This document shows positions 33,481 to 45,495 of a stretch of DNA of 64,000 bases, in pieces (the first letter of the stretch is position 1; every line of letters begins with the position of its first letter). The notes below the pieces were generated by a model, which was given only the letters and a program-made list of their open reading frames with translations, did not search any database and was not told the DNA's origin. The DNA comes from Vombatus ursinus (Eukaryota; Chordata; Mammalia; Diprotodontia; Vombatidae), in the NCBI RefSeq assembly GCF_900497805.2, contig NW_020954599.1, positions 40,538,227 through 40,602,226 of the forward strand, in the 5' to 3' direction. The position numbers were made by a program, and so were the translations under genes.

Positions 33481-34600
33481 ATTAAGCAAAAAAAAAATTA
33501 TAGTCAATAATAGTACCACATAAATGTATTATTATTTATTATTATAATTTTCTTACATTATCTGTATATTTCTATCAGGTGTGGTTTATCTTTCTACAAT
33601 ATCTCAAAAGCTGTGGTTTATTGTAGAATAACATTTGTGAAACCTTAGTGGTTCCTTTTTCTAATCTTCATTGAGGATATCAAAGACAGGAATATAATTA
33701 TTTCCTTAAAGATTTTATACAAGTAGGAAAGGGCCTTTACAGATTAGTAATTATTGTCTTTTTTGCTTAGTAATAATGCCCCTTTTTTCTACTCAAATGT
33801 GTGGTATTGTTTTCTCTTGAAAACTTGAAATCTTAAGACTCATTCCCTTAATATATAGAAAATTACGTCACCTCCACCATAAATCTACTCCATGTATTTG
33901 TCTCTCTGGTCTTTTGATTTTTATTTCATCTAGTGTCATTTCTATTTTCTTATATGAGACACGGAGGACTATTATGTTCAAGTCAAAATGTTGTTCCACT
34001 GCCCTTGATGGGTGAGTACTTTGTTAGATACTATGATAAATCTTTTCCATCTCTAATCATTTATTGTTTTCCTTCCAGTTTTGTCTCTCTTTGAAAAATG
34101 CTAATTTATTCCAATTTCAGTTTTAAATGTTCCTGAGATGGTCTGGTTTAATTGGGTCCCTTACCAAGCTTTGAATAAAATTGATTCCTTCCCCATGATT
34201 CTTGCTATGTTACGTGACAATACAGTTGCTCATAATTTTCCAGCACTCTCCTCTATAAAATTTTGTATTTAAAAGTGTGGTTTTCCCTTGTCTACCCTAT
34301 CCTGCTGTATCAAATATTTGTTGGCTACAGCAATTATTAGACTTTTGATCTCTTCATAGTGGCAACTGGTTTACATTGGTTAAGCTTCATTATGAAATGA
34401 AATTGTTGACTTTTAAAACCATTTCTCATTTTTTAATGCCAATAGCTTATTTTCCAAGGTCAGGTTAATGTCTCTCTCTGTCTCTGTCTCTCCCTCTCTC
34501 TCTCCCCTTACCTAGATGCTTCCTGATACTCCTCTTGAATTTAAATCTCTTTCATTTCTTAATCCTCACTCACAGGTTTTGATGATTTTGACCTTTTCTA
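33480..34600. other. AT-rich unassigned stretch with (TC)n
   Basis: No confident element. A CT-rich run lies at 34472-34505. It may be decayed downstream sequence of the minus-strand RTE that follows. Confidence 0.4.
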
Positions 34601-34870
34601 TTTGGTATTAAACCTTTGTATTAAATTCACTTGAATTTCAAAGTGTACGTTGATTTGTTTTTGGAGGTTCTTATAGAGTTCTTCATTGCATTCCCCTATG
34701 TCATTATTCTCTGCAACTGCTGCTGTCCCAAAGGTTGTAATTATCTTAATTCGTATCCTTTTACAAACTCTCATCTTGCACATAGCAATATGAATGACCA
34801 AGTTTCCAATGATATGATTTTTTTCATGATGTTTTTGGTTTCATAACAAAATCAATCCTGCTAATTGCTT
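34600..34870 (-). mobile_element. RTE-clade LINE relic, endonuclease part
   Basis: The minus strand reads 'ITTFGTAAVAENNDIGE' then 'NEELYKNLQKQI', matching the RTE 'QAYAPT.AAEDNDIEEFYEEL...L' segment. A shifted frame just upstream gives 'RIDFVMKPK', resembling 'GIGFVMKPK'. It may extend toward 35290. Stretches 34870-35700 hold no other recognised element. Confidence 0.6.
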
Positions 34871-35699
34871 CCTTTGTGTTCCCAAGAACCCAACTTTCCA
34901 TTTCCTCTGGCTCCATTTATAGCTAGAATTTCAAGATTACTAGGAATTCAGGGTTGCATTAGTGGACCACTCATTGGTCAATAGATGATCTCACATGTAG
35001 AGCACCAGCAGTTATGCTAATCTTTAGAAATGGTCTGAAAACTGTATAATCCTTAGCACTCTCTGCTCTGCTTTCTGTTACTCTGACTGGTTACTGTTCT
35101 AGTAGAACAGCTATGCAACAAGGAGGACCATTCTGTAGTTTTCTTTGCTTCATGAAGTGCTATGGCCAAATAATTTATCATCTAGCATCCAGCCTTCTAG
35201 TAGTGAATTAGACAAGTGCTCAGAATGCAGAAATTATCTTTCTTTGTGACTGTACTCGGAGCCTTTCTTGCATGGTACAACAGTGGAATCAAATAAAGAG
35301 AAATCCTTTATGGTTCTTTGCCATAACAGAGCTGGTAGTCTGAATGATCTACTTGCATCATGCCAAACATATCCAATTTTCTTAAGTTCTTTGCTAGGGG
35401 TATTAACCCATTAACCCATGTTGAATGGAATCCCCTTTTGCAAATCCACATTTTGGAATGTGACCTAATTACAATTGGTTTTGGTTCTGACAGGAATAAG
35501 AAAATGATTATTCATCTATGCATGAATGAAGTGGACATATCAAATGGACATAGATTAATTTTCTAAAAATCATTTCTAGTTTAAATAAAATGCAACCCCC
35601 ATCCAAAATTCCATGTTGAATATCTTAGTTTCTTAAAGCAAGCAAACAACCTCAGATAAATCTCATCAAATTATATTGACATTACAAATTATTTGTTTA

Positions 35700-36015
35700 T
35701 TCTTTAACATGCCAAATGAGATAATGTTTACAAATCTTACTGCAAACTTTAAAGTACCATACAACATATCCTGAAAGTCTTAGTGCAGTTTTAAGCTATT
35801 TAAACTTGTGGAATTAATCTACATGTTGAATGAATGAATGCTACCATTAAAGTGCTACTCAAATAAAAATCCTCATCATGGCATGAAGTTGACTGCACCT
35901 ACTTTCTATAGTCCATATCAGGCTGAGAGATAGCATTGTGTAGTGGATAGAGAGGCCCTGGGTTCATGTCCTGCTTCTTTATTAACCTTTCAGTACCTCC
36001 ACAACTCTTGATGAC
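35700..36015 (+). repeat. Two MIR fragments, sense
   Basis: 35700-35770 is a MIR 3' part ('caaatgagataatgtttaca'). 35925-36015 is a MIR 5' part ('gatagcattgtgtagtggat'). Confidence 0.6.
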
Positions 36016-36154
36016 TACAAAGCAAATGCTGATCTGCTTTGATGGAGAAGCTTTCCTTAATGAGCATTTCCTATACCAATGAAATCATAGGTTTGATAAA
36101 AAATATAAATATTTTTAATAATAATTCTTTCAAACTTTTCAATTTGATATTTTA

Positions 36155-36302
36155 TTCATTTTTTTAGGCAATTGGGGTTAAGTGACTTGCCCAGGGTCAC
36201 ACAGCTAGTAAGTGTCAAGTGTTTGGTCTGAGACCAGATTTGAACTCAGGTCCTCCTGACTTCAGGGCTGGTGCTCTTTCCACTGCACCACCTAGGTGCC
36301 CC
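36155..36302 (-). repeat. WSINE-type SINE, antisense, perfect duplication
   Basis: 'ggggttaagtgacttgccca', 'cacagctagtaagtgtcaag' and 'actgcaccacctaggtgccc'. A perfect 16-base duplication 'tcaatttgatatttta' flanks it at 36139-36154 and 36303-36318. Young, by the intact duplication. Confidence 0.95.
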
Positions 36303-36563
36303 TCAATTTGATATTTTACAATGTACACCTTGATTAGTCCTTTAACCAGCCCACACAGCGTGTCTTACTAGACAGTTTTTTCATGAGTTGCAGTATCCAA
36401 AAAACAAATCATCACCTAATGTTCAGTTTTCAGATTATTAGCTTCCTAGAATTTCTTTGAGCTAGTCCTTGGATGACAGACATACAGTCTATCACAAGTC
36501 CAATACCTAAAGCTCTTCCAGCTTAGAAGGACCTGCCAGAGGTTGTGTTCCAATGCAATAGCT

Positions 36564-36720
36564 GTTTTTTATTTTTATTTTTTTTGGCTAGGCAATGGGG
36601 TTAAGTGACTTGCCCAGGGTCACACAGCTAGTAAGTGTTATGTGTCTGAGGCCAAATTTGAACTCAGATCTTCCTGACTCCAGGGTTGGTGCTCTGTCCA
36701 CTGTGCCACCTACCTGCCCC
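36564..36720 (-). repeat. WSINE-type SINE, antisense, perfect duplication
   Basis: T-rich start, then 'ggggttaagtgacttgccca', 'gtcacacagctagtaagtgt' and 'ccactgtgccacctacctgc'. A perfect 15-base duplication 'tccaatgcaatagct' flanks it at 36549-36563 and 36721-36735. Confidence 0.95.
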
Positions 36721-37009
36721 TCCAATGCAATAGCTTTCAAATGCCAGGGGTCTCCCATATACCACAAGGCACTGGTGCAGGATTTTAGAGGCAGCATGCA
36801 TCATTTATTCATTCAACAAATTTATGTATGTATGCATGTATGTGTATGTATTCACATTATAAACATACAGTGGGTGCATAGTGCTGGAGTTAGAACCTCA
36901 GGCCCTGAGTCAATTTAGGATTAGGAAGTTCAATGCCACATGACTGTGTGGGAGTGGCAATGAATGTAATAGAAACAGAGCTGGAAGTATCCTATTTCAA
37001 GTGAATTGT

Positions 37010-37520
37010 CCTAAATGACATATCTGACTGTATCACCCTTCTACTCAAAAAGGTCCATTCATTCTATATTGGCCATGGGATAGAATATCATAGACTTAAT
37101 AAATATCACTGCCCTTCACACTTGCTAGATAATAATAATTTTAAAAAATCAGCCTATTTGCTGTTTCTCTTCACTGACATTACATTTCCTATTTCAGTTC
37201 CTGTGCATAGATATGGAGATTCTGGGAATGCACTACCTTATCACCCCTACTCCTTGGAATTCCTAATTTCCTACAAAATTTAGCTCAAGCAAAATCTGCC
37301 TGAGTCTTTTCTTGATCCCTCAGTGGTTGGTGCCTTCTATGCAGTGCTACATTGCATATATTTTGTATTTGCTTATCTGTATCCATATTGTTTCCTTGGT
37401 GGAATGTAAGTCCCTTGGATGTACTGATCATTTCACTTTTGTTTTTGTATTACCAATGTCTAGAAAAGTGCTAGGGACGAAGTAGGTATTTAAGAAAATG
37501 ATTATTGATAGACTGCTTTG
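37010..37520 (+). mobile_element. L2 3' part, sense
   Basis: 'tatcacccttctactcaaaa', 'ggaatgtaagtcccttggat' and 'ttgtattaccaatgtctaga' follow the L2 3' UTR order to the terminus. Diverged. 36735-37010 and 37520-37800 hold nothing recognised. Confidence 0.65.
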
Positions 37521-37799
37521 TGTATTACTCTAATGTGATAAGATTGAGAGCAAATACAAATAATAGACACTTTGAACAGTATGTGTTTGGACAATAAATG
37601 AATAGTATTGTCAGTATAACAAGAAACTAGGGTTAGCTATGAAATTGGAAAAAAACCATAAGTAGTCCAGGCCTTTCTACGTAAGTCTGGGAATGACAAG
37701 ATTCAATATTATTTCCTCTAACAAAAATACTTCTTTTTAAATTGCATTAGGAACAAGTGCTTTTTACTTCTAAAATATGTGTTGTGGCCAACACATGAC

Positions 37800-38785
37800 A
37801 GCAAAGTCATATGTCAATTATTTATTAAATACATGGTATGTTCTAGAGATTGTTCCAAGCATTGGGGATACAAAGACAGGCAAAAACAGTCCCTATGTTC
37901 AAGGAGCCTATATTCCAATGGTGGAGACAATGTACACAAATAATTATATACAAGAGACATATAGAATATGGGAGTTAATCTTACCTAGGATGGCAAAGCA
38001 ACTGAGATGAGGGTGGAAGGGTAGGAGAACAAAAAAGGTCTCCTTGAGAAGTTGGCATTTGAGTTGAGTCTTAAAGGAAGCCAGGGAAGAATGGAAGTGG
38101 AGGTGAAGAGGGAAAGAGAGATTGGATGGCTTCTCTTAGAGCTTTCATTTAAGGAGGGTGCCCAGGCCAGCCATGTCTTTATTCCTTCCAGGCTGGATTC
38201 TGGACTTTACCATGCCCCAAACCAGGTATTTTCATCTCTCCCTCCCCCTTTCAGGTTTCTTTTATGTGAGGGCAGAGACTGTCTTTCTTACTACCTGTAT
38301 CTAAGGCTTAATAAAATGTCTGGCATGTAGTAAATGCATGTTGACTAAGTGAGAATATTCCAAGAATGAGGGACAGCTAATGCAAAAGTCCTGGGACAGG
38401 AGATGAGTGTTATGTGAGAAACCACAAGTTTGCCAGTGTAGTTGGGTCATAGACTGCCTGGAGAAGGGGAAAAAAGGCAAGAAGATAGGAAAGCTGGGAA
38501 GGGGCAAGTTTGTAAAGTTCTGTACATGCCAAACACAAGATGTTATATTTGATCCTGGATGTGAGAGCCACAAGAGTATACTGAATAATTGAATGCCACA
38601 GTTAGACCTTTGCTTTTGGAAAATTACTTTGGCAGCTGAGTGGAGGATGGATTTAAGTTGGGTGAGACGTGAGTCAAAGAGACCAACCAGATGGGTATTT
38701 CAATTGTTAAGGTGTGATGCATTAAGGTGAGTGGAAGACATATCATATAGGGAGATGCTGTGAAGGTATAAATGACAAGACTTTT
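37800..38785 (-). mobile_element. L2/CR1-clade LINE, antisense
   Basis: The reversed terminus ('aattatttattaaatacatg') is followed by 'gggatacaaagacaggcaaa', 'gacagctaatgcaaaagtcc', 'ccagtgtagttgggtcatag' and 'aattactttggcagctgagt'. A sense L2 terminus is nested at about 38115-38348. Confidence 0.85.
38115..38348 (+). mobile_element. L2 3' end, sense, nested in antisense L2
   Basis: 'gggcagagactgtctttctt' and 'tgtctggcatgtagtaaatg' are the sense terminus. The antisense host resumes at 38350 ('ccaagaatgagggacagcta'). The left limit is approximate. Confidence 0.65.
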
Positions 38786-39085
38786 CATTTCTTTTTTAAA
38801 ATATATTTTTGTTTATTTTATTTATTTTCCAATTACATGTAAAAAATTTAGCATTCACTTTTAAAAAATGTTGAATTCCAGATTCTCTCCCTCCCTCTCG
38901 CTCCTACTCTCTCTTTGAGAAGGCAAGGGATTTCATATTTATTATAGATTTGAAGTCACATAAAACATTTCCATTTTAGCCATGTTGCAAAATAAAACAC
39001 AGACAAAAAGAGAAAACAAGAAAAATCAAGTAAAAAAGAGTATGTTTCCATCTGTATTCAGAGTTCATCAGTTCTCTGTCTGGAG
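38786..39085 (-). mobile_element. L1 3' UTR end, antisense
   Basis: 'tttattttccaattacatgt', 'ttgaattccagattctctcc' and 'agccatgttgcaaaataaaa' are the reverse complement of the distal L1 3' UTR. It belongs with, but is not continuous with, the L1 body starting at 39273. Confidence 0.65.
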
Positions 39086-39089
39086 GTGA

Positions 39090-39272
39090 ATGATGATGAT
39101 GTTCAGTCATTTCAGTTGTATCCAACTCTTTGTGACCTCATTTTGGGTTTTCTTGGCAAAGATAATAGAGTTGCCTGCCATTTTTTTCTCCAGTGTATCT
39201 ATCATCATTTTACACATGAGGAATTGAGGCAAATAGGGGTTAAGTGACTTGTCCAGGGTCATACACTAGTAA
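39090..39272 (-). repeat. Mar1 CORE-SINE, antisense, truncated
   Basis: 'ttcagtcatttcagttgtat', 'ccaactctttgtgacctcat' and 'aggggttaagtgacttgtcc', then an abrupt change to L1 sequence after 'atacactagtaag'. The 5' head is missing. Confidence 0.85.
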
Positions 39273-40293
39273 GATTCTGATTGTCATTTTAATTATACTG
39301 ACTTGGCCTACTCAAGAACAATTAATATTTCTCCAATTATTTAAATCTATCTTTATTTGTGTGAAAAAATGTTTTATAATTATGCTCATATTCTCCCTGG
39401 ATTTGTCTTGGCAGGTAGACTCTCAAATATTTTATTTTGTCTATAGTTTGTTTGTTTTTTGGGAGGGGAAGCATATAGAAATGCTGATGATTTATATGGG
39501 TTTATTTTATATCCTGCAACTTTGCTAAAGTTTTTCATTGTTTCAACTAGTTTTTAGTTGATTCTCTATAGTTTTCTAAGTATACCATCATGTCATTTGC
39601 AAAGAGTGATAGTTTTATTTCTTCATTGCCTATTTTTATGCCTTCAATTTCTTTTTCTTTTCTTATTGCTATAACTAGCATTTATAGCACAATATTAAAT
39701 AATAGTAGTGATTGTGGGTTTCCCTCCTTTACTCCTGAAGGCTTCAAGTTCATTCTCATTACAAATGATGCTCGCTGGTGGTTTTAGATAGATAAGAAAG
39801 GCTTCATTGATTCCTATGCCTTCTAGTATTTTTAAAGAAATAGGTGGTGTATTTTGTGTCAAAGGCTTTTTCTGCATCTATTGATATAATCATATGATTT
39901 TTTTGCTTTTGTTATTGATATGGTCAATTATGCTGATAGCTTTCCTTATATTGAACCACCCTACATTCCTAGGTAGAAATCCCATCTGGTCTTAGCGTAT
40001 GATCTTTATAATATATAGCCAAAATCTCCTTGATGGCATTTTATTTAAAATTTTTGCATCAATATTCATTAAGGAAATTGGTCTTTCTGGTCCCAATTGG
40101 AAATTTGGAAGTTTTCTTTCTCTATTTTTGCTTTCCATGGCTTAGGTATTGACACCATATCTGTGTCATAAAATAAATTTTGTAGGACTCCTTCTTTGTT
40201 TTTCCAAACAGTTTATAAGTTTTGGGAATTAATTGTTCCTTAAATGTTTGGTAGCATTCACTTGAATATCACCTGGCCCTGGGGATTTTTTTT

Positions 40294-40432
40294 GTGTGAG
40301 GCAATCGGGGTTAAGTGACTTGCCCAAGGTCACACAGCTAGTAAATGTCAAGTGTCTGAGGCAGGATTTGAACTCAGGTCCTCCTGATTCCAAGGCCAGA
40401 GCTTTATCCACTGCACCACCTAGCTAGCCAAA
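40294..40432 (-). repeat. WSINE-type SINE inserted in L1
   Basis: 'ggggttaagtgacttgccca', 'cacacagctagtaaatgtca' and 'ccactgcaccacctagctag'. A 10-base duplication 'gatttttttt' flanks it at 40284-40293 and 40433-40442, and the L1 frame continues on both sides. Confidence 0.93.
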
Positions 40433-41940
40433 GATTTTTTTTAGGGAGCTCATTGATGGCTTGTTCAGTTTCTTTTTCTAAGACAGAATTATTTAAGTAT
40501 TCTATTGCCTCTTATATTTTTGTAAAAATTCATTGATTTGACTTAGCTCATTAGTTTTATTGTCATAATTGGGCAAAATAACTCCCAATTATTGCTTTGA
40601 TTTTTTCTTCAATGGAAGTACATTCACCCTTTTCATTTTTGATACTGGTAATTCGGTTTTCTTTTTTCTTTTCTTTTTTTCTTTTTTCTTTTTTTAAATA
40701 AAACCAGCTCCTAGTTTTACTTATTAGTTCAATTTTTTAAACTTTAATTCTAGTAATCTCTCCTTTGATTTTAAGGATTTCCAGTTTGGTGTTTAATTAG
40801 GGGTTTTTAATTTGTCCTTTCCCTAGCTTTTTTAGCTGCAGACTTAATTCATTGATTTGTTCTTTCTCTTTTTTTATTAATGTATACATTGAGAGATATA
40901 AAATTTCTCTTAAGTACTGCTGTGGTTGCAGCCCACAAATTTTGGGATGTTGTCTCATTGTTGCCATTCTCTTTAATCAACATATTGATTGTTTCTCTGA
41001 TGTGTTCTTTCATCCACTCATTCTTTAGGATTAGATTATTTAGCTTCCAGTTAATTTTCACTCTATGCTTCTTTAATGAATGTAACTTTTTATTGTATTA
41101 TATTCCAGAAATGGTAATTTCAATATTTATGCTTTTCTGCATTTTATGTTCTTCTGCCCTAATCCATGGTCATTTTTTGAAGCTACCATGTACAGCTGAG
41201 AAAAGATATATTGTTTTCTATTCCCATTTAGTTTTCTCCAGGTATCTAACTTTTCTAAGATTCTATTTATCTACTTAATTTCTTTTTCATTTATTTCATG
41301 GTTAGATTTATCTAGCTCTGAGAGGGAGAAGTTGAAGTTCCCCACTAATATAATGTTACTATCTATTTTCTCCTGTAATTCATTTAACTTTTCCATCAAG
41401 AATTTGGATGCTTTGCCATTTGGTGCATACATGTTTATTGATATAACATCACTGTCTATAATTTTTTTTAGCAAGATGTAGTTTTCATGCTTATCCCTTT
41501 TAATAAAGTCTGTTTTTGCTTTTGCTTTGTCTGAGATCATGATTACTATACTTGCCTTTTTAACTTCAACTACAGCATAATAAATTCTGTTCTAGACCCT
41601 TATCTTAACTCTGTGTGTGTTGCTCTGTTTCAAGCATGTTTCTCTTTGTTCAAGTGTGTCTCTTGTAAACAGTTTATTGTTGGATTCTGGCTTCTAGTTT
41701 ATTCTGCTATCCACTTTCACATTATGGGTGAGTTCATCCCATTCACATTCACATTTATGATCACTAACTGTGTATTTCCCTCCATTCTGTTTTCTTCTGT
41801 TTATCTCGTCCTTCCTCTAAAGTCTGTTTTGCATCTGATCACTGGCTTCTTTTTTCTGCCCTTCCTCTCTTTCTTTTATCCTCTTCTCCTCTAATTTTTC
41901 TGTCATGTAATATAGATTTTTATTACCAATTGAATGTGTC

Positions 41941-41998
41941 TCTCTATCTGTCTGTCTATCTATCTATCTATCTATCTACCTATCTGTCTATCTAGATA
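41941..41998. repeat. (TCTA/TCTG)n microsatellite
   Basis: About 14 tetranucleotide units inside L1, followed by a TA-rich tract to about 42040. Confidence 0.9.
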
Positions 41999-42374
41999 TA
42001 TATGTATACATATAGAGAAATAGATGTAGATATATGTATATATGTTTTTTCTCTCTTTGAACCAATTTAGATATGAGTGAGATTCAAATGTTGTCTGCCT
42101 GCCCCCACCATTTTCCCATCCACTGTAAAAGATCTTCCTTGCGCATCTCTTTTATGTGAGATAATTTTTCCCATTCTTCCTCTCCCTTCCCCCTTTTCTC
42201 AGGACATCCCTCTTTCTTGACAATCCATTTTTTTTACATCATCCCAACATAATCGATTCATTTCCACAATGTTTTTCTATGTAGAATTCTTCTGACTGCC
42301 CAATAATAAATCTTAGATAATGTATCTTAGAAGATATAACTTCTATATAGAAAGTAAACAGGTTAACCTTATTT

Positions 42375-43489
42375 TGATCACTTATCAATTGGGGAATGGC
42401 TCTTATTTTTGTAAATTTGATTCAGTTCTCTATATGTTTAAGAAATGAGGCCTTTGTCAGAGAAACTTGTATCTAAAATTTTTTTCCTCAGTTTCTATTG
42501 CTAACATATTTCCCTCCATCCTATTCCCCTCCCATTCCCATTTATTTTATTCTCTCTCTCCTTTCACCCTGTCCCAAAAGTGTTTTGCTTCTGAATATTT
42601 CTTCCTCCAATCTGCTCTCTCTTCTATCACCTCCTCTTCTGCTATCCCCTTCCATTCCTACTTTCCTGTAGAGTAAGATATATTTCTATATTCAATTTAG
42701 TGTGTACGTTATTCCCTGTTCAAGCCAATTTTGATTGCAGTAACATTCACTCACTCCCCCTCATCTCCCCCCTCTTCCCCTCCTCTGTAAAAGATTTTTT
42801 TTGCCTCTTTTATGTGACATAATTTGCCCCATTCTACCTTTCCTTTTCTCCCAGTGCATTCCTCTATCATACCTTAATTTTAATTGTTTTAGATATTATC
42901 CCTTTATATTCAACTCATGCCTGTTTTCTGAGTCTACATCTACTCCTTATAACTACCCTAATAATGAGAAAGGTCTTATGAGTTACAAGTATCATCTTCT
43001 CATGTAGGAATGTAAACAGTTTAACCTTATTAAGTTCCTTGTGATTTCTTTTTCCTGTTTACCTTTTTATGCTTCTCTTGAGTCTTGCATGTGAAAGTCA
43101 AATTTTCTATTTAGCTTTAGTCTTTTAATTAAAAAATGCTTGAAAGTCCTATATCTCATTGAATATTAATTTTTTCCCCTAAGATTTATACTCACTTTTT
43201 CTGGGTAGTTGATTCTTGGTTGTAATCTTAGCTCCTTTGCCCTCCAGAACATAATATTTTAAGTTTTCTGATTCTTTAATGTAGAAGGGGCTCAATCTCG
43301 TGTTATCCTCACCGTGGCTACATGATTCTTTCTGGCTGCTTGCAATATTTTCTCCTTGACCTGGGAGCTCTGGAATGGCTGGGAGTTTTCCTGAGAGTTT
43401 TCATTTTGGGATGTCTTTCAGGAGGTGATTGGCTGATACTTTCAATTTCTATTTTACCCTCTAGTTCTAGAATATCAGATAGTTTTCTT
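42375..43489 (-). mobile_element. L1 5' region with a duplicated block
   Basis: 42375-42480 resembles L1 3' UTR ('tcaattggggaatggctctt'). 42505-43035 repeats the order seen at about 41770-42375 ('gtaaaagat...cttttatgtgagataat' type landmarks). 43080-43489 is L1 ORF1/5' sequence ('ctggctgcttgcaatatttt', 'tttcaggaggtgattggctg'). The arrangement implies two L1 copies joined, or an internal duplication. Confidence 0.7.
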
Positions 43490-45270
43490 TGACAATTTTT
43501 TTTTTCAACCAAAGACAAGGTTTATTAGAACATCCGTTTCATTGGGCAGACTCTTAAGGAGTCTGAACATTAGTAAGCTATTGGCTAGATTATAAGAATC
43601 TGAGCAGAGGCTACATTTTAAGAATCTGAGTATCCTAATGGAGACAAGACGGACTTTATATACAGAAAGACTATGGAAGGGATCTAGTAGTGGCCAAGTA
43701 TTTTATGAGGTAATGGAACTCCAGGGACCTGGATCCAGTGGCCAAGGGAGAATGGAGCCTAGATAGGATTAAGGGTGGCTGGGGCCATAGGGAGGTAAGA
43801 CAATGGAGGGCTCAGCTAGGTTAAGGGTAACAGAATTGAGAGATTCATTGGGGCTAATGAAAGGCTAGTTGATGGGATTATAGCCTCAGGCAAAAGCCAG
43901 AGATTTGGCCATGTGGGAAAGTCCAGGGTTTTTCCTTTTTGGGGGTCTAGATCCCAACCTCATCATTCCCCCCTCAAACAAATGGGACCCAAATTCTTTT
44001 GGGGTAAGGGGAGAAGGTCTTCGCCTCTGAAACTACTTCCTACTGGCAAGGGGTGTAGAGCTGTCCCTGCCTCGAAGGAGTCCCAAAGAGGAGGTTGACT
44101 GGAACCAATCACAGGCTGCATCCAGTGAATGATATGGGGACAGTGGCTGGTACCCACTGTTTGCTACCAACTGTAGTGAATGGCCTGTAGTCTGGAAGAC
44201 ACAAATCTGATAGAAAAGACTGCAGGGCCCAGATATAAAGCAGGAACTAGATTTAGGCCCCATATATGAGAGGATAAAACATCCTTAGCTCTGTTTGGAT
44301 TCAGGTAATTCAGTTTTCCAACCATGCATTCAGTATCAAATCCACCTCATAGCCAGACTCAGGAATAGCCAGGTGGGTAACATTCCCTTTCAAAGGAACG
44401 TAATGGGGAAACTGAGCCAGGAGGATCCCATCTTAGACTGAGGCTAAAATTATCTTCTCAGCTTTTCCCAATGCTGACTTCCCACCACTATCACATTATC
44501 TCTGGGTAGCTTGTGGCATGTCTCAGATGGTGGATTATTGATTTATCGATGGATTATTAAGATTCGTCAGACAACTCAAAATAAAATTCCTAGAGCTTTA
44601 CCTCACACAGCAAGTTTCACTAATCACAGCTTAGGAAAAACTTTTCCAGGATTTACATCTCAAACTTAAATTTGTCCTGGTGTAAAAAGCCAATCATTAG
44701 AGATTATTTCTATATACTTGCAAATTCTCAGCAAGACAAAATCCAAACAAGCTTTTTGGCAAGTTTACACACTAAAACAATAACCAACAATAGCCAAAAT
44801 ATTTTAGCAGTAATCAAATTATGAAAGGTTGTTTGACATAACTGATACAAAAAGTTCATCTTTTTGAAACTTGAAACAAACACGTTACCAATCAGGTGAC
44901 TTCAGTTTTGTTAAATGGGTTTTCAGATTACTTTACACAGAGAATCAACATCTCATTAACAGTTAAAACCACAACTTCAAAAAGAGCATACTTACCCAAG
45001 TTCAGAGGCTAGTTTCTTTACCTTGAGCAGGATGTGTTCAATCTGGGTGATGCTTCCAGGCAAAAGGCCATTGCCAGTGGGGCCCATGCTGTAGCTGCTG
45101 CCCTTTCCCCTTCCTTTCTTTCCCAGGTGGGGGAGGGTGAAATCAAAGGTGAAGGGTAAAGGGTGAAACTCTCTTCTCCTATGAGAGGGGTTGACAGATA
45201 CCCTCTTGACTCAGGTGAAGGGAGTGGGAGAAAGGAGTGACCAGGGTTGTAAGGAGGAGTTTCCAAACTC
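43490..45270 (-). mobile_element. Broken LTR retroelement (fossil), antisense
   Basis: On the minus strand there is a purine-rich tract next to an LTR-like unit of about 476 bp (43490-43965) with a TATA-like 'gtatataaag' and a poly(A) signal 'aataaa'. The upstream part (to about 45270) looks like ERV internal sequence without a readable pol or env. No matching LTR is seen at the far end, so it is incomplete. A 9-10-base A run follows the poly(A) signal closely, so the copy could instead have been made by L1 from a transcript. It lies in L1 and is younger than it. Family uncertain. Confidence 0.5.
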
Positions 45271-45435
45271 CTTAATGATCAATCACAAAACCTCCAGAAT
45301 CTGCCAAGATATTTTTAGCTCTTCTAACTTTTCCCTATAACCTCCATGAAGAAGGATTCAGAGGTGTAGAGGGAAGGGAGTAAGTAAGCCTCAGGGAACC
45401 ATGTAGTTTTCTCCAATTCCCTGGCGCTGATGTTT

Positions 45436-45438
<3 letters not shown>

Positions 45439-45485
<47 letters not shown>

Positions 45486-45495
45486 NNNNNNNNNN

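Larger units (their letters stand above)
39273..42375 (-). mobile_element. L1 ORF2 region, antisense
   Basis: The endonuclease part at 41271-41540 reads 'DVISINMYAPNGKASKFL' and 'KIDSNIILVGNFNFSLSELD' on the minus strand, matching L1 'ITLINIYAPN...IIGGDFNTPLS.LD'. The RT core lies near 39600-39900 ('gtcaaaggctttttctgcat' on plus); the catalytic FADD reads FAND. Frames are broken. A WSINE is inserted at 40294-40432. A TCTA/TCTG microsatellite (41941-41998) lies in the ORF2-proximal part. It carries the spurious plus-strand open frames at 39244-41894. Confidence 0.88.

Noticed and set aside
34472-34505. CT-rich run as a possible polypyrimidine tract of an intron
   Set aside because: No exon-like sequence or AG acceptor with an open frame follows; it is a simple repeat.
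36595-36918. Open frame of 107 residues
   Set aside because: The first half is a WSINE; the rest is flanking AT-rich sequence.
40880-41278. Open frame of 132 residues with membrane-like segments
   Set aside because: Antisense to L1 ORF2; the same Phe/Leu/Ile bias is seen all along antisense L1.
44990-45010. Splice-donor-like 'gggtaagtatg' on the minus strand
   Set aside because: It falls inside the broken LTR element, so it is not evidence for a host exon.
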